From contig JAABTL010000018.1 of NCBI GenBank assembly GCA_011389865.1, positions 1 to 55,547 on the forward strand: a stretch of DNA of 55,547 nt. The letters are read 5' to 3'. The notes beneath the pieces were generated by a model. That model had not been told where the DNA came from and searched no databases. It saw only the letters and a program-made list of their open reading frames with translations. A program made the translations under genes and the position numbers. Positions 1-8,549 of the stretch are shown here, in pieces (within the stretch, counting starts at the first letter, position 1; every line of letters begins with the position of its first letter). This DNA comes from Trueperaceae bacterium (GTDB lineage: Bacteria; Deinococcota; Deinococci; Deinococcales; Trueperaceae).

Positions 1-969
1 GGCGCGAGCCAGGCGCTGGGCGAGCTCGGTGACCTCCCCCCAGGCGGCCGCGACCCTGCGTTCCTCCTCGGCCGTGGGCGCGCGCTCTGCCGAACTCAGC
101 GCCCGGGCGCCGGCCGCCAGCGCCGGTGCGGCGTCGTCGAGCGCACGGGTCACGTCGTCGACGCGGTCCCGCAGGCCGGTGATCGCGGTCTGGAGGTCGG
201 CGGCGGCCGCCGCCAGGTAGGGTTGCCCCCCGCCCCGTACGCCGATGACAGCCCCGTGCTCGAGGCCGGCCTGGGCGTCTCGGCGCCGCTCGTCGTCGCG
301 CCGCGCGACGTCCATGAGCAGCGTCCCGAGCGGCGTGTGGATGCGCCGCAGGTGGTTGTGGAGGGAGCGCTCGAAGTCGATCGTCACGTCGTCCAGCGTG
401 AGGAGGTAGCGGGCGGCCTCCTCGCCCTCCTGGTCCAACTCGAACGCGTACGCGTTGACGAGTTCGCCCGAGCGGAAGTGCAGCCGACCGCGCCGCTCGC
501 CCGAGCGGACGAACAGCGAGCAGGTCTTGCGCTCGAGCTGCAGCAACTGCAGCAGCGTAGCCAGCGGGACGCCGGTCACCCGGCCACGCGCCGTCTCCGA
601 GCGGGCGTCGAGAACGTGCCGCGCCACCTGCGCGGCGGACGCGGGCTTCTGGACCACGCGCAGGACCCCGAGCTGTGGCGCTTCCCGGTGGATGCCCTCG
701 ACGGCGGCCGCCGTGAGGACGACGACGGGGAGGTTCGGGTGATGGTTGCGGACATGAGCGAGCACCGCGAAGCCGTCCTTCACGGGCATCGCGATGTCCG
801 TCACGACCACGTCGACGGGGTTCGAGGTGAGGAAGTCGATGGCCTCCTGGCCGTCGGCGACGACGGCCACCTCGAAGTCGGGCAGGTGATGGGGCAGCGC
901 CTGCTGCATGAGCCGGCGGACCGCGTGCTCGTCGTCCGCCAGCAGCACCGTCTTGGGGCTGCTGATCAC
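1..969 (-). CDS. Receiver + DUF4388 response regulator, partial at left edge
   Basis: Start is GTG at 969, overlapping the upstream regulator's stop by 4 bp (GTGA). All 323 visible codons are open and the frame runs off the left edge, so the C-terminus is missing. Residues about 5-120 are a CheY-like receiver: acidic pocket ADDE (11-14), phosphoacceptor Asp58 in VVVTDIAMP, and a KP pair in VVQKPAS. About 130-250 follow the DUF4388 pattern (GVPLATLLQLLQLERKT, then GRLHFRSGELVNAY). Residues after about 260 are Ala-rich and likely helical or coiled coil. The architecture is the same as the next gene upstream, so the two are tandem paralogues. DUF4388 regulators are often linked to motility or surface behaviour, but the output here is unknown. 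No DNA-binding domain is visible. Confidence 0.85.
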   Translation of the reverse strand, partial: MISSPKTVLLADDEHAVRRLMQQALPHHLPDFEVAVVADGQEAIDFLTSNPVDVVVTDIAMPVKDGFAVLAHVRNHHPNLPVVVLTAAAVEGIHREAPQLGVLRVVQKPASAAQVARHVLDARSETARGRVTGVPLATLLQLLQLERKTCSLFVRSGERRGRLHFRSGELVNAYAFELDQEGEEAARYLLTLDDVTIDFERSLHNHLRRIHTPLGTLLMDVARRDDERRRDAQAGLEHGAVIGVRGGGQPYLAAAAADLQTAITGLRDRVDDVTRALDDAAPALAAGARALSSAERAPTAEEERRVAAAWGEVTELAQRLARA

Positions 970-2486
970 GTCGCCGGCCGCTCCTCCCGGAGGTCCCCCG
1001 CCGCGGGATCGCTGGCCATCGCGTCGAAGAGGCCGTCGACGCGGCCGAGGATCTCGCGGGCCAGCTGCGCGACCTCGTCGCGGAAGCGCTCGAGGTCGCG
1101 ACGCCGCTGCTCGCGCTGCGCGTTCGCCTCGTCGAAGCGCCGCTGCGCCTCGCGGAAGGCATCGATCTCCGAGGCGACGGCCGCCAGCGCCTCGTCCGCC
1201 GCCTTGGCGCGCCGAGCCAGACGCTCGATCGCGGCGAGCATGGCGCGAACGTGCCCATCGGGTTCTCCGGGCGACGGTGGCGCCGGTGTTGCTGGCGGCG
1301 TCGTCGGCGCCGATGGTGCCGGCACCGCGGTCGCTTCGCCGTCGCCGCCGAGGTCGCCCGGCAGCTCGGTGGCCGTCGATCCGGTCACGGGTTCCGGGCC
1401 TCGGTCCGGCACGCCACTTGGCGCAGGTTCATCGAGCAGGATCGAGTCGTCTACCCTGTCCGGTTCGTCGACCGTGGCGAGCGCGGGTTCGGCCGGCGTG
1501 TCCGCTCCGGCCGGCGGGGCCGGCGGCGAAGCGTCCGCGGCGGGGGGCGCAGGGGCATCGTCGGCGATGGCAGCGGCGAACGCCGCGGGATCGTCGGCGG
1601 CGCCGAGCTTCTCGGGGTCGACGAGCGCGGCCTCCTCGGGTGTGGGCTCATCGTTCTGGCTTCCACCCGGTCCCTCCGGCGGGTCGCCGACCGGCGCATC
1701 GGCGTGGATACCGACCGCGCCGTCGAACGGGATGGGGTTCTGCGCGTCCGCTTGCGCCAGCGTGGGCGCCTCGTCGGCCGGCGAAGCGCCTGCGTCGCGT
1801 TCGTGGTCCCGGTCCTGGGCCGAGGCCAACTCCACCAGCAAGAGCTGCATGGGGGTGTGGATGATCCGACGCACGTTGGCGGGCGGCGGCTCGAACTCGA
1901 TCGAGGTGTCGGTCCAACCCAAGATGTCGTAGGCGGCGGCCTCGCCCTCGGCGCCGAAATCGTCCGAGAAGGCGTTGATGAGCCGCCCCGACTCGAAGTC
2001 GAGCTGGCCCCGGCGGCGACCGGCGGTCACGACGACCTTGCAGGAGCGACGCTCGGCCTCGATGAGCTGTAGGACGCCGGAGAGCGGGATGCCCTCGATC
2101 AGGCCGCGGTCGACGCGCTCGATCTCCTCGAGCACGCACGCGGCCACGTCCTGGTAGCTGGCGGGCTTGCGCAACACCCGCAGCCCGCCATAACCGGCCA
2201 GGCGCTGGTCGAGCATGGACCCCACCATGCCCGACAGCACCACCACCGGCAGCGCCGAGCGCTGGTTGGTGACGTAGGCGATCAGCGCGAAGCCGTCCAT
2301 GACCGGCATCGCCAGGTCGGTGACGAGCACGTCGACCGGTCGCCGCTCCAGCTCCTGGACCGCCTCGAGCCCGTTGCCGGCGGTCACCACGTCGAACAGG
2401 TCGAGCACGGTCGACAGCCCGTCGCTCAGCACCCGTAGGATGCCAGGGTCGTCGTCGACGATCAAGACGGTCTTGCGTCCACTCAC
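966..2486 (-). CDS. Receiver + DUF4388 response regulator with Pro/Ala-rich linker and C-terminal coiled coil
   Basis: The GTG at 2486 is preferred because GGAGG lies 8 nt upstream; an in-frame GTG at 2501 would add five residues. The 506-aa protein has a receiver at residues 1-120 (DDD at 11-13, Asp57 in VLVTDLAMP, Lys in LRKPAS). A DUF4388 domain follows at about 130-230 (SGVLQLIEAERRSCKV, GQLDFESGRLINAF). Next comes a roughly 180-residue Pro/Ala/Asp-rich low-complexity linker, then a charged C-terminal coiled coil of about 80 residues. Its stop overlaps the start of the following paralogue, so the pair is one translationally coupled unit. The long linker and coiled coil suggest a scaffolding output rather than DNA binding; that is inference. 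Confidence 0.85.
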   Translation of the reverse strand: MSGRKTVLIVDDDPGILRVLSDGLSTVLDLFDVVTAGNGLEAVQELERRPVDVLVTDLAMPVMDGFALIAYVTNQRSALPVVVLSGMVGSMLDQRLAGYGGLRVLRKPASYQDVAACVLEEIERVDRGLIEGIPLSGVLQLIEAERRSCKVVVTAGRRRGQLDFESGRLINAFSDDFGAEGEAAAYDILGWTDTSIEFEPPPANVRRIIHTPMQLLLVELASAQDRDHERDAGASPADEAPTLAQADAQNPIPFDGAVGIHADAPVGDPPEGPGGSQNDEPTPEEAALVDPEKLGAADDPAAFAAAIADDAPAPPAADASPPAPPAGADTPAEPALATVDEPDRVDDSILLDEPAPSGVPDRGPEPVTGSTATELPGDLGGDGEATAVPAPSAPTTPPATPAPPSPGEPDGHVRAMLAAIERLARRAKAADEALAAVASEIDAFREAQRRFDEANAQREQRRRDLERFRDEVAQLAREILGRVDGLFDAMASDPAAGDLREERPAT

Positions 2487-2581
2487 GGCGGTCGCCTCCA
2501 CGTGTCACGCATGTCCCCCCACTGTCGAACGCCGGAGCAGCGTGCGTGATGAACAATCTCATCCGTGCCCGCGTTCGGCGT

Positions 2582-4447
2582 TCAGCGTTCGGCGTCGGCC
2601 AGCCTCGTGGCGTCGTCGACGTACAGCGCCCGGTAGGTCTCGAGGTGCAGCGTCACGCGTTGCAGGTACTCGCGCGTCTCGAGCGCATCGATGTGGCGGT
2701 ACAGCTCGTCCTTGTCGCCGTCCACGAGGTCGCCGGCGAACAGGCGCCCGATGTACCCCTGGCCGCGGTTGTACGACGCGATCGCCAGCTCGAGATCGCC
2801 GTCGAAGTGGTCGATCAGCCAGCGCAGGTAGTAGGCCCCGTAGCGCACGTTGTCATCGGGGTCGAACGGGTCGCCGGCAGGCTCGCGTTGCAGCTCGGCC
2901 AACCAGGTCCAGGTCGACGGGATCACCTGCATCAGGCCCTGGGCGTTCGAGCTCGACACGGCCACCGGGGAGAAGGCCGACTCCTGCCGCATCACTGCCC
3001 ATACGAGCTCGGGCTCCACCCCGAACGCCGCGGCATGGGCCTCGACCGACTCGGGGTAGGCCCGGGGGTACGCCAGGCGCCACACCCGCGGGTCGCGGTC
3101 GCCGGCGTCGAGCAGCGCCTGGGCGGCGCGCTGGCTCTGACGGTACTCGCCGTGGTGGGTCTGCAGCGCCTCGGCCAGCGCGACGACGTCCGCGCGCGCC
3201 TCGGCGTCGGCGCGGCCGGCGGCCCCGCGCAGCGCGAACAGCAGTTCCCCGCGGGCGGCCTCGGGGTCTTGCACGGTCATGAGGGCGCGGGCGAGCTCCA
3301 GGGCCGCGCCCGCGCCCGCGGAAGCCTCGTCCGGGTCGCTCGCTGCCGGCACCTCCTGCGGGACGTCGAGCGAGCCGCCCAGCAGCAGCGCGAAGAAGGA
3401 CTGCGGTGGGAGCAGCGCCTCGGCCCGGGCGGCGCTGGTGGGGTCGCCGGCGCGGGACGCCAGGACGAGGGCGCGGTAGGCGGCATCGTCGGCCAGCGAC
3501 CGATCGCCGGTCGCGGCGATGCGCAGGTAGACGTCGATGGCGTCCGCAACGCGCCCGCGCACCTCGAGCCAGCCGCTGGCGACCCACATCCGCGATGCCT
3601 GGCCGGTCGCGAGCAGGTGGGCGACGGCGTCGTCGATGCGCCCCTCGCGGGCGGCGATCAGCCCCCGGCCGTAGGCGCCCGTCGTGCCGCCGAGGGCCGC
3701 GAACGCCGCGTCGGCATCGGCCCAGCGCTCGAGCGAGAACAGCGACCAGGCCTCGCCCTCGAGCGCCGAACGGTCGCCGGGCACCTCGGCGAGCCAGCGC
3801 CTGAAGGCGTCGAGCGCCTCCCCGTGCCGCCCGAGGGTGCGCAGCGCGGGGGCCTCGATCGAGGGGGCCACGCGCCCGTCGAGCGCCTGCAGCGCGCGGG
3901 TGGCCATGTTCGCCTGAAGGTAGGCGTTGGCGCGGCGGTAGGGATCGGGCTCGAGCCGCTCGATGCCGTCGATCGCGGCTTGGCTGGGTAGCGCCAGCCG
4001 GTACGCGGCCAGCGCACGCTCTGCGGCGCCCGCGGTGCCGGCCGCGGCCGCGGCCTCGGCGACGGTGCCGATCTCGGCGTGCAGCGCGCGGCGGGCCGCC
4101 CGCTCCAGCGGATCGTCGATGCGCAGCTCGAGCACCCGCTCGAACCACGCCAGGCGCTCCGCCGCGGGTAGGGCATCGTTCCGCGCCAGCAGTCGCGCCA
4201 CCCGGTACGCCAGGTAGCCATCGAACTCATCGGCGGCGGCGACCAGGCCCGCGACGTCGTCGGCGCGCAGCAGCGCCTGCACCCGCCCGTACGCCTCGAG
4301 CGGCGGGTGGCCGTAGGGATCGACCAGGGCGACGTGGATGGGGGGCCGGGGCACACGCGGCGCGGCCGGCCAGGCCAGCCACGCGATCGCCGACACCACC
4401 AGAAGCGTGGCGAGGGCGAGGAGGCCGCGGCGAGGCAAGTGCTGCAT
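2582..4447 (-). CDS. slt: Lytic transglycosylase, Slt70-like
   Basis: This 621-aa exported peptidoglycan enzyme would cleave the MurNAc-GlcNAc bond non-hydrolytically. Residues about 8-30 are a single hydrophobic signal or anchor segment (LLALATLLVVSAIAWLAW). Residues 50-440 are Ala/Arg/Leu-rich helices resembling the superhelical U domain of soluble lytic transglycosylases. The catalytic SLT domain is C-terminal: catalytic Glu in AVMRQESAF, then AQGLMQVIPSTW and the substrate-groove motif ASYNRGQGYIGR. The length matches Slt70-type enzymes. There is no Shine-Dalgarno; TAGCCT ends 6 nt before the ATG, which suggests a leaderless mRNA. It appears monocistronic. Confidence 0.9.
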   Translation of the reverse strand: MQHLPRRGLLALATLLVVSAIAWLAWPAAPRVPRPPIHVALVDPYGHPPLEAYGRVQALLRADDVAGLVAAADEFDGYLAYRVARLLARNDALPAAERLAWFERVLELRIDDPLERAARRALHAEIGTVAEAAAAAGTAGAAERALAAYRLALPSQAAIDGIERLEPDPYRRANAYLQANMATRALQALDGRVAPSIEAPALRTLGRHGEALDAFRRWLAEVPGDRSALEGEAWSLFSLERWADADAAFAALGGTTGAYGRGLIAAREGRIDDAVAHLLATGQASRMWVASGWLEVRGRVADAIDVYLRIAATGDRSLADDAAYRALVLASRAGDPTSAARAEALLPPQSFFALLLGGSLDVPQEVPAASDPDEASAGAGAALELARALMTVQDPEAARGELLFALRGAAGRADAEARADVVALAEALQTHHGEYRQSQRAAQALLDAGDRDPRVWRLAYPRAYPESVEAHAAAFGVEPELVWAVMRQESAFSPVAVSSSNAQGLMQVIPSTWTWLAELQREPAGDPFDPDDNVRYGAYYLRWLIDHFDGDLELAIASYNRGQGYIGRLFAGDLVDGDKDELYRHIDALETREYLQRVTLHLETYRALYVDDATRLADAER

Positions 4448-4453
4448 GCGGCC

Positions 4454-4459
4454 AGGCTA
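4454..4459 (-). promoter_or_regulatory. -10 element for leaderless slt
   Basis: On the minus strand TAGCCT ends 6 nt before the slt ATG, with no Shine-Dalgarno between. Transcription would begin at or next to the start codon. The same geometry recurs at many starts in the window. Confidence 0.55.
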
Positions 4460-4544
4460 CCCGGGGGGCCTGAAGGGGCGCTGAGAGGTGGTTCACCAGG
4501 CTGCTCGCGAGGGGGGAGACCGCTGCAGGGGCGGGCGATGAAGA

Positions 4545-4712
4545 CCGTCCAGGACGCGATGCGCTTCAGGAAACGCCGTCCAGGACACGCGCCGTTCTCA
4601 CCCGCCGCGCCCCAGACACGAGGCAATCGTGGGAAGCGCGTGGTGGACGTGAGGCAAGGGCCGAAGTGGCGTTCAGGACGCGGGCCGATCGCGCCATGTT
4701 CGTTCTGGACGG
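4545..4712. repeat. Repeated 11-mers in the proVWX upstream region
   Basis: CCGTCCAGGAC occurs at 4545-4555 and again at 4576-4586. GCGTTCAGGAC lies at 4669-4679, and CCGTCCAGAAC reads on the opposite strand at 4702-4712, overlapping the predicted -35. They lie in a 506-bp gene-free stretch (4448-4953). They could be binding sites for a regulator of the osmoprotectant operon; this is inference. Confidence 0.4.
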
Positions 4713-4734
4713 CACGCGACCAGATGAGTAGTGT
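4706..4734 (+). promoter_or_regulatory. Candidate proVWX promoter
   Basis: TGGACG (4706-4711), a 17-bp spacer and TAGTGT (4729-4734) form a plausible housekeeping promoter. It leaves a leader of about 210 nt before the TTG start at 4954. Confidence 0.4.
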
Positions 4735-4751
4735 GTTAGGGTCGAGGCCGT

Positions 4752-4870
4752 AGGGCGTACGCCCTCTCATCCCCCCACGGCCCTCCGAGGCCACCGTGCA
4801 GCGCGTGGCGCGCGCCAACGGCTTCGGAGAGACCGGCTTGGGTTCGCCGACCGGGACGCGCGAGCGTCCC
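4752..4870 (+). promoter_or_regulatory. Palindrome and hairpin in the proVWX leader
   Basis: A perfect 14-bp palindrome AGGGCGTACGCCCT sits at 4752-4765, just after the expected transcription start, and is a possible operator. A second element at 4853-4870 has 7-bp arms GGGACGC/GCGTCCC around a GCGA tetraloop. No known riboswitch was recognised. The rest of 4448-4953 shows nothing coding. Confidence 0.35.
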
Positions 4871-4953
4871 GTCAGCTCAGGCGCCCGCGGCCAAGCCGCC
4901 CGCGCGTTCGTCGCCCGCTACGCCGATGTCGCCGAAGAGAGACAGGTACCCAG

Positions 4954-6189
4954 TTGATCCGCGTCGAATCACTCAACAAGGTGTTCGGGCCGCAGCCCGA
5001 CGAGGCGCTGCGGCTCCTCGCCGAGGGCCGCAGCAAGGACGAGATCCGCGAGGCCACCGGTGACGTCATCGGCGTCCAGGACGTTTCGTTCGAGCTGAAG
5101 CCGGGCGAGTTCTTCGTCATCATGGGGCTCTCGGGCTCCGGCAAGTCGACGCTGCTCCGGTGCATCAACCGCCTGATCGCGCCGACCTCCGGGCGGGTGC
5201 TGCTACAGACCGACGACGGTGAGGTCGACGTCGCCCAGGCGGGGCCGCGTGAGCTGCGCCGCCTGCGGCAGGAGCACCTGGCGATGGTCTTCCAGCGCTT
5301 CGGCCTGCTGCCGCACCGGAGCGTCCGCGACAACGTCGCCTACGGCCTCGAGGTGCAGCGGGTCGGCCACGCGGAGCGCGTCCGCCGCGCCGACGAGACG
5401 CTCGAGATGGTCGGCCTCGGTGGCTGGGGCGACATGCTGCCGTCGGCGCTGTCGGGCGGCATGCAGCAGCGCGTCGGGCTGGCGCGCGCGCTCGCGACGG
5501 GCGCCAAGGTGCTGCTGATGGACGAGCCCTTCAGCGCGCTCGATCCGCTGATCAAGATGCAGATGCAAGAAGAGATGATCCGCCTGCAGCGTCAGCTGGG
5601 GAGGACGATCATCTTCATCACCCACGACCTCGACGAGGCCCTGCGGCTCGGCGACCGCATCGCCATCATGGACGACGGGCGCTTCGTGCAGGTCGGCGCG
5701 CCCGAGAAGATCGTCACCGAGCCGCGCACGCCCTACGTGGCCGACTTCGTCGCCCACGCCGACCCCACCGGCGTCATCACCGCCGGCACCGTCGCCGTGC
5801 CCCCCGAGCACCAGCGGGTCGACGAGCTGCGACGGGAGCCCGGCTCCCGCGTGCTCGCGCACCGCACCCAGGCCGACGTCGAGATCGAGGTCGCGGACGA
5901 CGGCCGCGTGCTCGGCATGCGCGCCGACGGTGCGGGCGCCGAGCTCGTGCCGATCGATACGTTGCTGGCCGAGGAGGCCCCGACCTCCCGCTACCGCGAC
6001 CGGGCCGCGGTCGTCCACGCCGACCGCACGCTGCGCACCCTGCTGGCGGCGCGCAACGTCTGCAACCTGCCGGTGCTGGTGGTCGACGACGAGGAGCGCC
6101 TGATCGGCCTCGTCACGGAGCGTGAGATCATCCACGCGATCATCGAGAAGCGTGGCCACAACGGCGACACGAACGGGGTGACCGCGTGA
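4954..6189 (+). CDS. proV: Glycine betaine/proline ABC transporter ATPase
   Basis: This is the cytoplasmic ATPase of a type I osmoprotectant importer of the ProU/OpuA family. The start is TTG at 4954, which gives the usual N-terminus IRVESLNKVFG; the nearby ATG at 4926 is out of frame. Visible motifs are Walker A GLSGSGKST (about residue 56), Q-loop VFQRFGLLPH, signature LSGGMQQRVGLARAL, Walker B VLLMDEPFSALDPL and switch His in FITHDLDEAL. The C-terminal 110 residues include a CBS-like segment (VCNLPVLVVDDEERLIGLVTE); in OpuA this region senses ionic strength. At 411 aa it is close to E. coli ProV. It overlaps proW by 4 bp. Confidence 0.93.
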   Translation: MIRVESLNKVFGPQPDEALRLLAEGRSKDEIREATGDVIGVQDVSFELKPGEFFVIMGLSGSGKSTLLRCINRLIAPTSGRVLLQTDDGEVDVAQAGPRELRRLRQEHLAMVFQRFGLLPHRSVRDNVAYGLEVQRVGHAERVRRADETLEMVGLGGWGDMLPSALSGGMQQRVGLARALATGAKVLLMDEPFSALDPLIKMQMQEEMIRLQRQLGRTIIFITHDLDEALRLGDRIAIMDDGRFVQVGAPEKIVTEPRTPYVADFVAHADPTGVITAGTVAVPPEHQRVDELRREPGSRVLAHRTQADVEIEVADDGRVLGMRADGAGAELVPIDTLLAEEAPTSRYRDRAAVVHADRTLRTLLAARNVCNLPVLVVDDEERLIGLVTEREIIHAIIEKRGHNGDTNGVTA

Positions 6190-7055
6190 ACGCGCTGCTG
6201 ACCGACGCCGTCTTCGACCCGATCCGCATCCCGCTCGACGACTGGTTCAACGACTTCATCAACTGGCTCACGTTCAACTACCGGCCGACGTTCCAGGCGA
6301 TGAAGGTCCCCGTGGAGGGCCTGCTCGACGGCGTCAGCGCCGTGCTGCTATGGCTGCCGCCGATCGCGTTCATCGCCCTGGTGGCCATCATGGCGTGGCG
6401 CGTCGCGGGCTGGCGCATCGGCGCGTTGGCGGCCGTGTCGTTCACGCTCATCGGCATGGTGGGGCTGTGGGACCTGACGATGGTGACGCTGTCGATGGTC
6501 GCCGCGTCGGTGCTGGTGTGCCTCATCATCGGGCTGCCGTTCGGCATCCTCGCCGCTCGCAGCGATCGCTTCCAGGCGGCCCTGCGCCCCGTGCTCGACG
6601 TGATGCAGACGACGCCGGCCTTCGTGTACCTGGTGCCGGTGGTCATGCTGTTCTCGATCGGCACGGTGGCGGGGGTGATCGCCACGATCATCTTCGCGCT
6701 GCCGCCGCTCATCCGGCTGACCGATCTGGGCATCCGGCAGGTGCCGGAAGACGTGATCGAGGCCGCCGAGGCGTTCGGCTCCAGCGAACGCGAGGTGCTG
6801 TTCAAGGTGCGGCTGCCGCTGGCGCTGCCGACGATCATGGCCGGCATCAACCAGACGATCATGCTGGCGCTGTCGATGGTCGTGATCGCGGCGCTGATCG
6901 GCGCCGGCGGCCTCGGCCGACCCGTCGTCGAGGGCCTCAACGCCCTGCGCATCGGCCAGGCCGGCATCGGCGGGCTCGCCATCGTGCTGCTCGCCATCGT
7001 GCTCGATCGGCTGACGCAGGCCTTCGGCGAGGGCGGGGCCGCGAAGCGTGGCTGA
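6186..7055 (+). CDS. proW: Glycine betaine/proline ABC transporter permease
   Basis: This is the inner-membrane permease of the importer, 289 aa, with GTG start overlapping the proV stop (GTGA). After an amphipathic N-terminus (PLDDWFNDFINWL) come about six or seven hydrophobic helices. The binding-protein-dependent permease loop is visible as EAAEAFGSSEREVLFKVRLP followed by LPTIMAGINQTIMLALSMVVI. It resembles ProW/OpuAB and has no fused binding domain; the periplasmic protein is separate (7215). Order and spacing support one proV-proW-proX operon. Confidence 0.93.
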   Translation: MNALLTDAVFDPIRIPLDDWFNDFINWLTFNYRPTFQAMKVPVEGLLDGVSAVLLWLPPIAFIALVAIMAWRVAGWRIGALAAVSFTLIGMVGLWDLTMVTLSMVAASVLVCLIIGLPFGILAARSDRFQAALRPVLDVMQTTPAFVYLVPVVMLFSIGTVAGVIATIIFALPPLIRLTDLGIRQVPEDVIEAAEAFGSSEREVLFKVRLPLALPTIMAGINQTIMLALSMVVIAALIGAGGLGRPVVEGLNALRIGQAGIGGLAIVLLAIVLDRLTQAFGEGGAAKRG

Positions 7056-7214
7056 CGCGCGACCCAGCGCGTTCGTCGGTGGATGCACCACGCTCGGCCC
7101 GAGAGCCTGTTATGGTGGTCCAACGCGCAGGAAATCTGCGCGCTGAATGATCAAGCTGCCGCGACGGCAGCGCCGACCGCGACGAAGTCGTCCGTTCTCG
7201 AGAAAGGAACCAAG

Positions 7215-8243
7215 ATGCGTACACGTTTGATCTCCATCGCCCTGGCGGCGTTGGTGGCCTTCGCCGGCCTCGCCAGCGCCCAAGCCGAACGCCCCGGCGA
7301 GGGCGTCACGCTCGAGCCCGCGATCGCCGGCTGGGACGACGCCCGCCCCGTGCAGGCGATCTTCGACCAGATGCTCGAGGAGCTCGGCTACACGGTCGAG
7401 CGCCCGATCATGCTGGACAACCCGTTCTTCTACACCGCCGTCGCCCTGGGCGACGTCGACTTCTGGACCTCCGGCTGGTTCCCGCTGCACAACGCCCAGC
7501 TGCCCCCGAACTTCTTCGACACCGCCAGCATCGCCGGCACGATCATCCCCGCCGGCGGTTCGCAGGGCTACCTGGTGACGAAGTCGGCGGCCGAGGAGTT
7601 CGGCATCACCTCGCTCGAGGACTTCAAGCGCCCCGAGGTCAAGGCCGCCTTCGACCGCAACGGTGACGGCAAGGCCGACCTCGTCGCCTGCCCGCCGGGC
7701 TGGGGCTGCGAGACCGTCATCGAGCACCACCTCGACGCCTACGACCTGCGCGACCACGTCAACGACATCAAGGCCGCCTACAACCCGGCGTTCGCGGACG
7801 CGCTGGCGGACTACCGCAGCGGCCAGCCGGTGCTGTACTACACCTGGACCCCGAACTTCACCGTCTTCCAGATGGTGCCCGGCGTCGATTCCGTGTGGAT
7901 CAACGTGCCGGAGATCGTCCCCAACGAGGCGCAGGAAGGCTTCGAGGAGTTCATGGTCATCTCGGACCTCGAGGGCGGCGTCACCGACCCCGTCCTGATG
8001 GGCTTCGTGGCCGACGACATCCAGGCCGTGGCCAACAACGACTTCCTGGAGGCCAACCCGGCCGCCGCCAGCATCCTCGCGAACGTGCAGATCCCGGTGG
8101 GGGACGTCTCCGAGATGACCCTGCGCATCTCCGAGGGTGAGGACACCGACGAGGACGTCGACGCGATGGCCGCCGAGTGGATCGAGGCCAACCGGGCGCA
8201 GGTCGACGCCTGGCTCGAGGAGGCGCGCGCCGCCGCGAACTGA
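7215..8243 (+). CDS. proX: Glycine betaine-binding protein, ProX type
   Basis: This 342-aa secreted solute-binding protein feeds the ProVW importer. The ATG at 7215 is preferred over upstream in-frame codons because AGAAAGGA precedes it and a signal peptide follows at once (basic MRTR, hydrophobic core, cleavage near ASAQA). No lipobox Cys is present. Aromatic residues expected for quaternary-amine cages occur in DFWTSGWFPLHN and YYTWTPN, as in E. coli ProX. It is clearly different in sequence from the two binding proteins at 11051 and 12401. The gap to proW is about 160 bp, so it may also have its own promoter. A strong hairpin follows downstream. Confidence 0.9.
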   Translation: MRTRLISIALAALVAFAGLASAQAERPGEGVTLEPAIAGWDDARPVQAIFDQMLEELGYTVERPIMLDNPFFYTAVALGDVDFWTSGWFPLHNAQLPPNFFDTASIAGTIIPAGGSQGYLVTKSAAEEFGITSLEDFKRPEVKAAFDRNGDGKADLVACPPGWGCETVIEHHLDAYDLRDHVNDIKAAYNPAFADALADYRSGQPVLYYTWTPNFTVFQMVPGVDSVWINVPEIVPNEAQEGFEEFMVISDLEGGVTDPVLMGFVADDIQAVANNDFLEANPAAASILANVQIPVGDVSEMTLRISEGEDTDEDVDAMAAEWIEANRAQVDAWLEEARAAAN

Positions 8244-8304
8244 GCCGCCGGTACGCCGGCGCGCTGGCCTGCCGGTGCGCCGGCACGCCCGCACGCGTGA
8301 TCGC

Positions 8305-8330
8305 GTGGCCCGCCCGAGAGGGCGGGCCAC
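8305..8330 (+). terminator. Hairpin terminator after proX
   Basis: A perfect 11-bp stem GTGGCCCGCCC/GGGCGGGCCAC with a GAGA loop starts 61 nt after the proX stop. The following bases are not U-rich, so efficiency is uncertain. Confidence 0.6.
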
Positions 8331-8470
8331 GTTGCGTGGGGACGCGAGCCGCGGCGCCGACCGCGGCGGCCCCGCGAGTCGCGATCGTGCCTCGGTCGGT
8401 CCCGGGACCTGCGCCCCGGGACGCTTCTCATCCGAACGCGTTAGAATTGGGCCACAAACGGCGCGACCGT

Positions 8471-8534
8471 GCGGCTTGCTTCCAGGTGAGGCAAGCCGCT
8501 TCCTAGCCCGACGTTCCCGGCCCCGAGCGGGGCC
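8471..8534 (+). promoter_or_regulatory. Two hairpins in the gfh1 leader
   Basis: GCGGCTTGC (8471-8479) pairs perfectly with GCAAGCCGC (8491-8499). A short second stem GGCCCC-GAGC-GGGGCC spans 8519-8534. They sit between a TAGAAT box near 8444 and the gfh1 Shine-Dalgarno GGAGG (8539-8543). The leader could be regulated by structure. Apart from this, the 306-bp gap 8244-8549 holds only the proX terminator. Confidence 0.4.
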
Positions 8535-8549
8535 CCCTGGAGGCATGCC

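Noticed and set aside
223-1932. 569-codon plus-strand frame opposite the response regulators
   Set aside because: Composition is typical of antisense GC-rich DNA; the minus strand encodes recognisable receiver and DUF4388 domains there.
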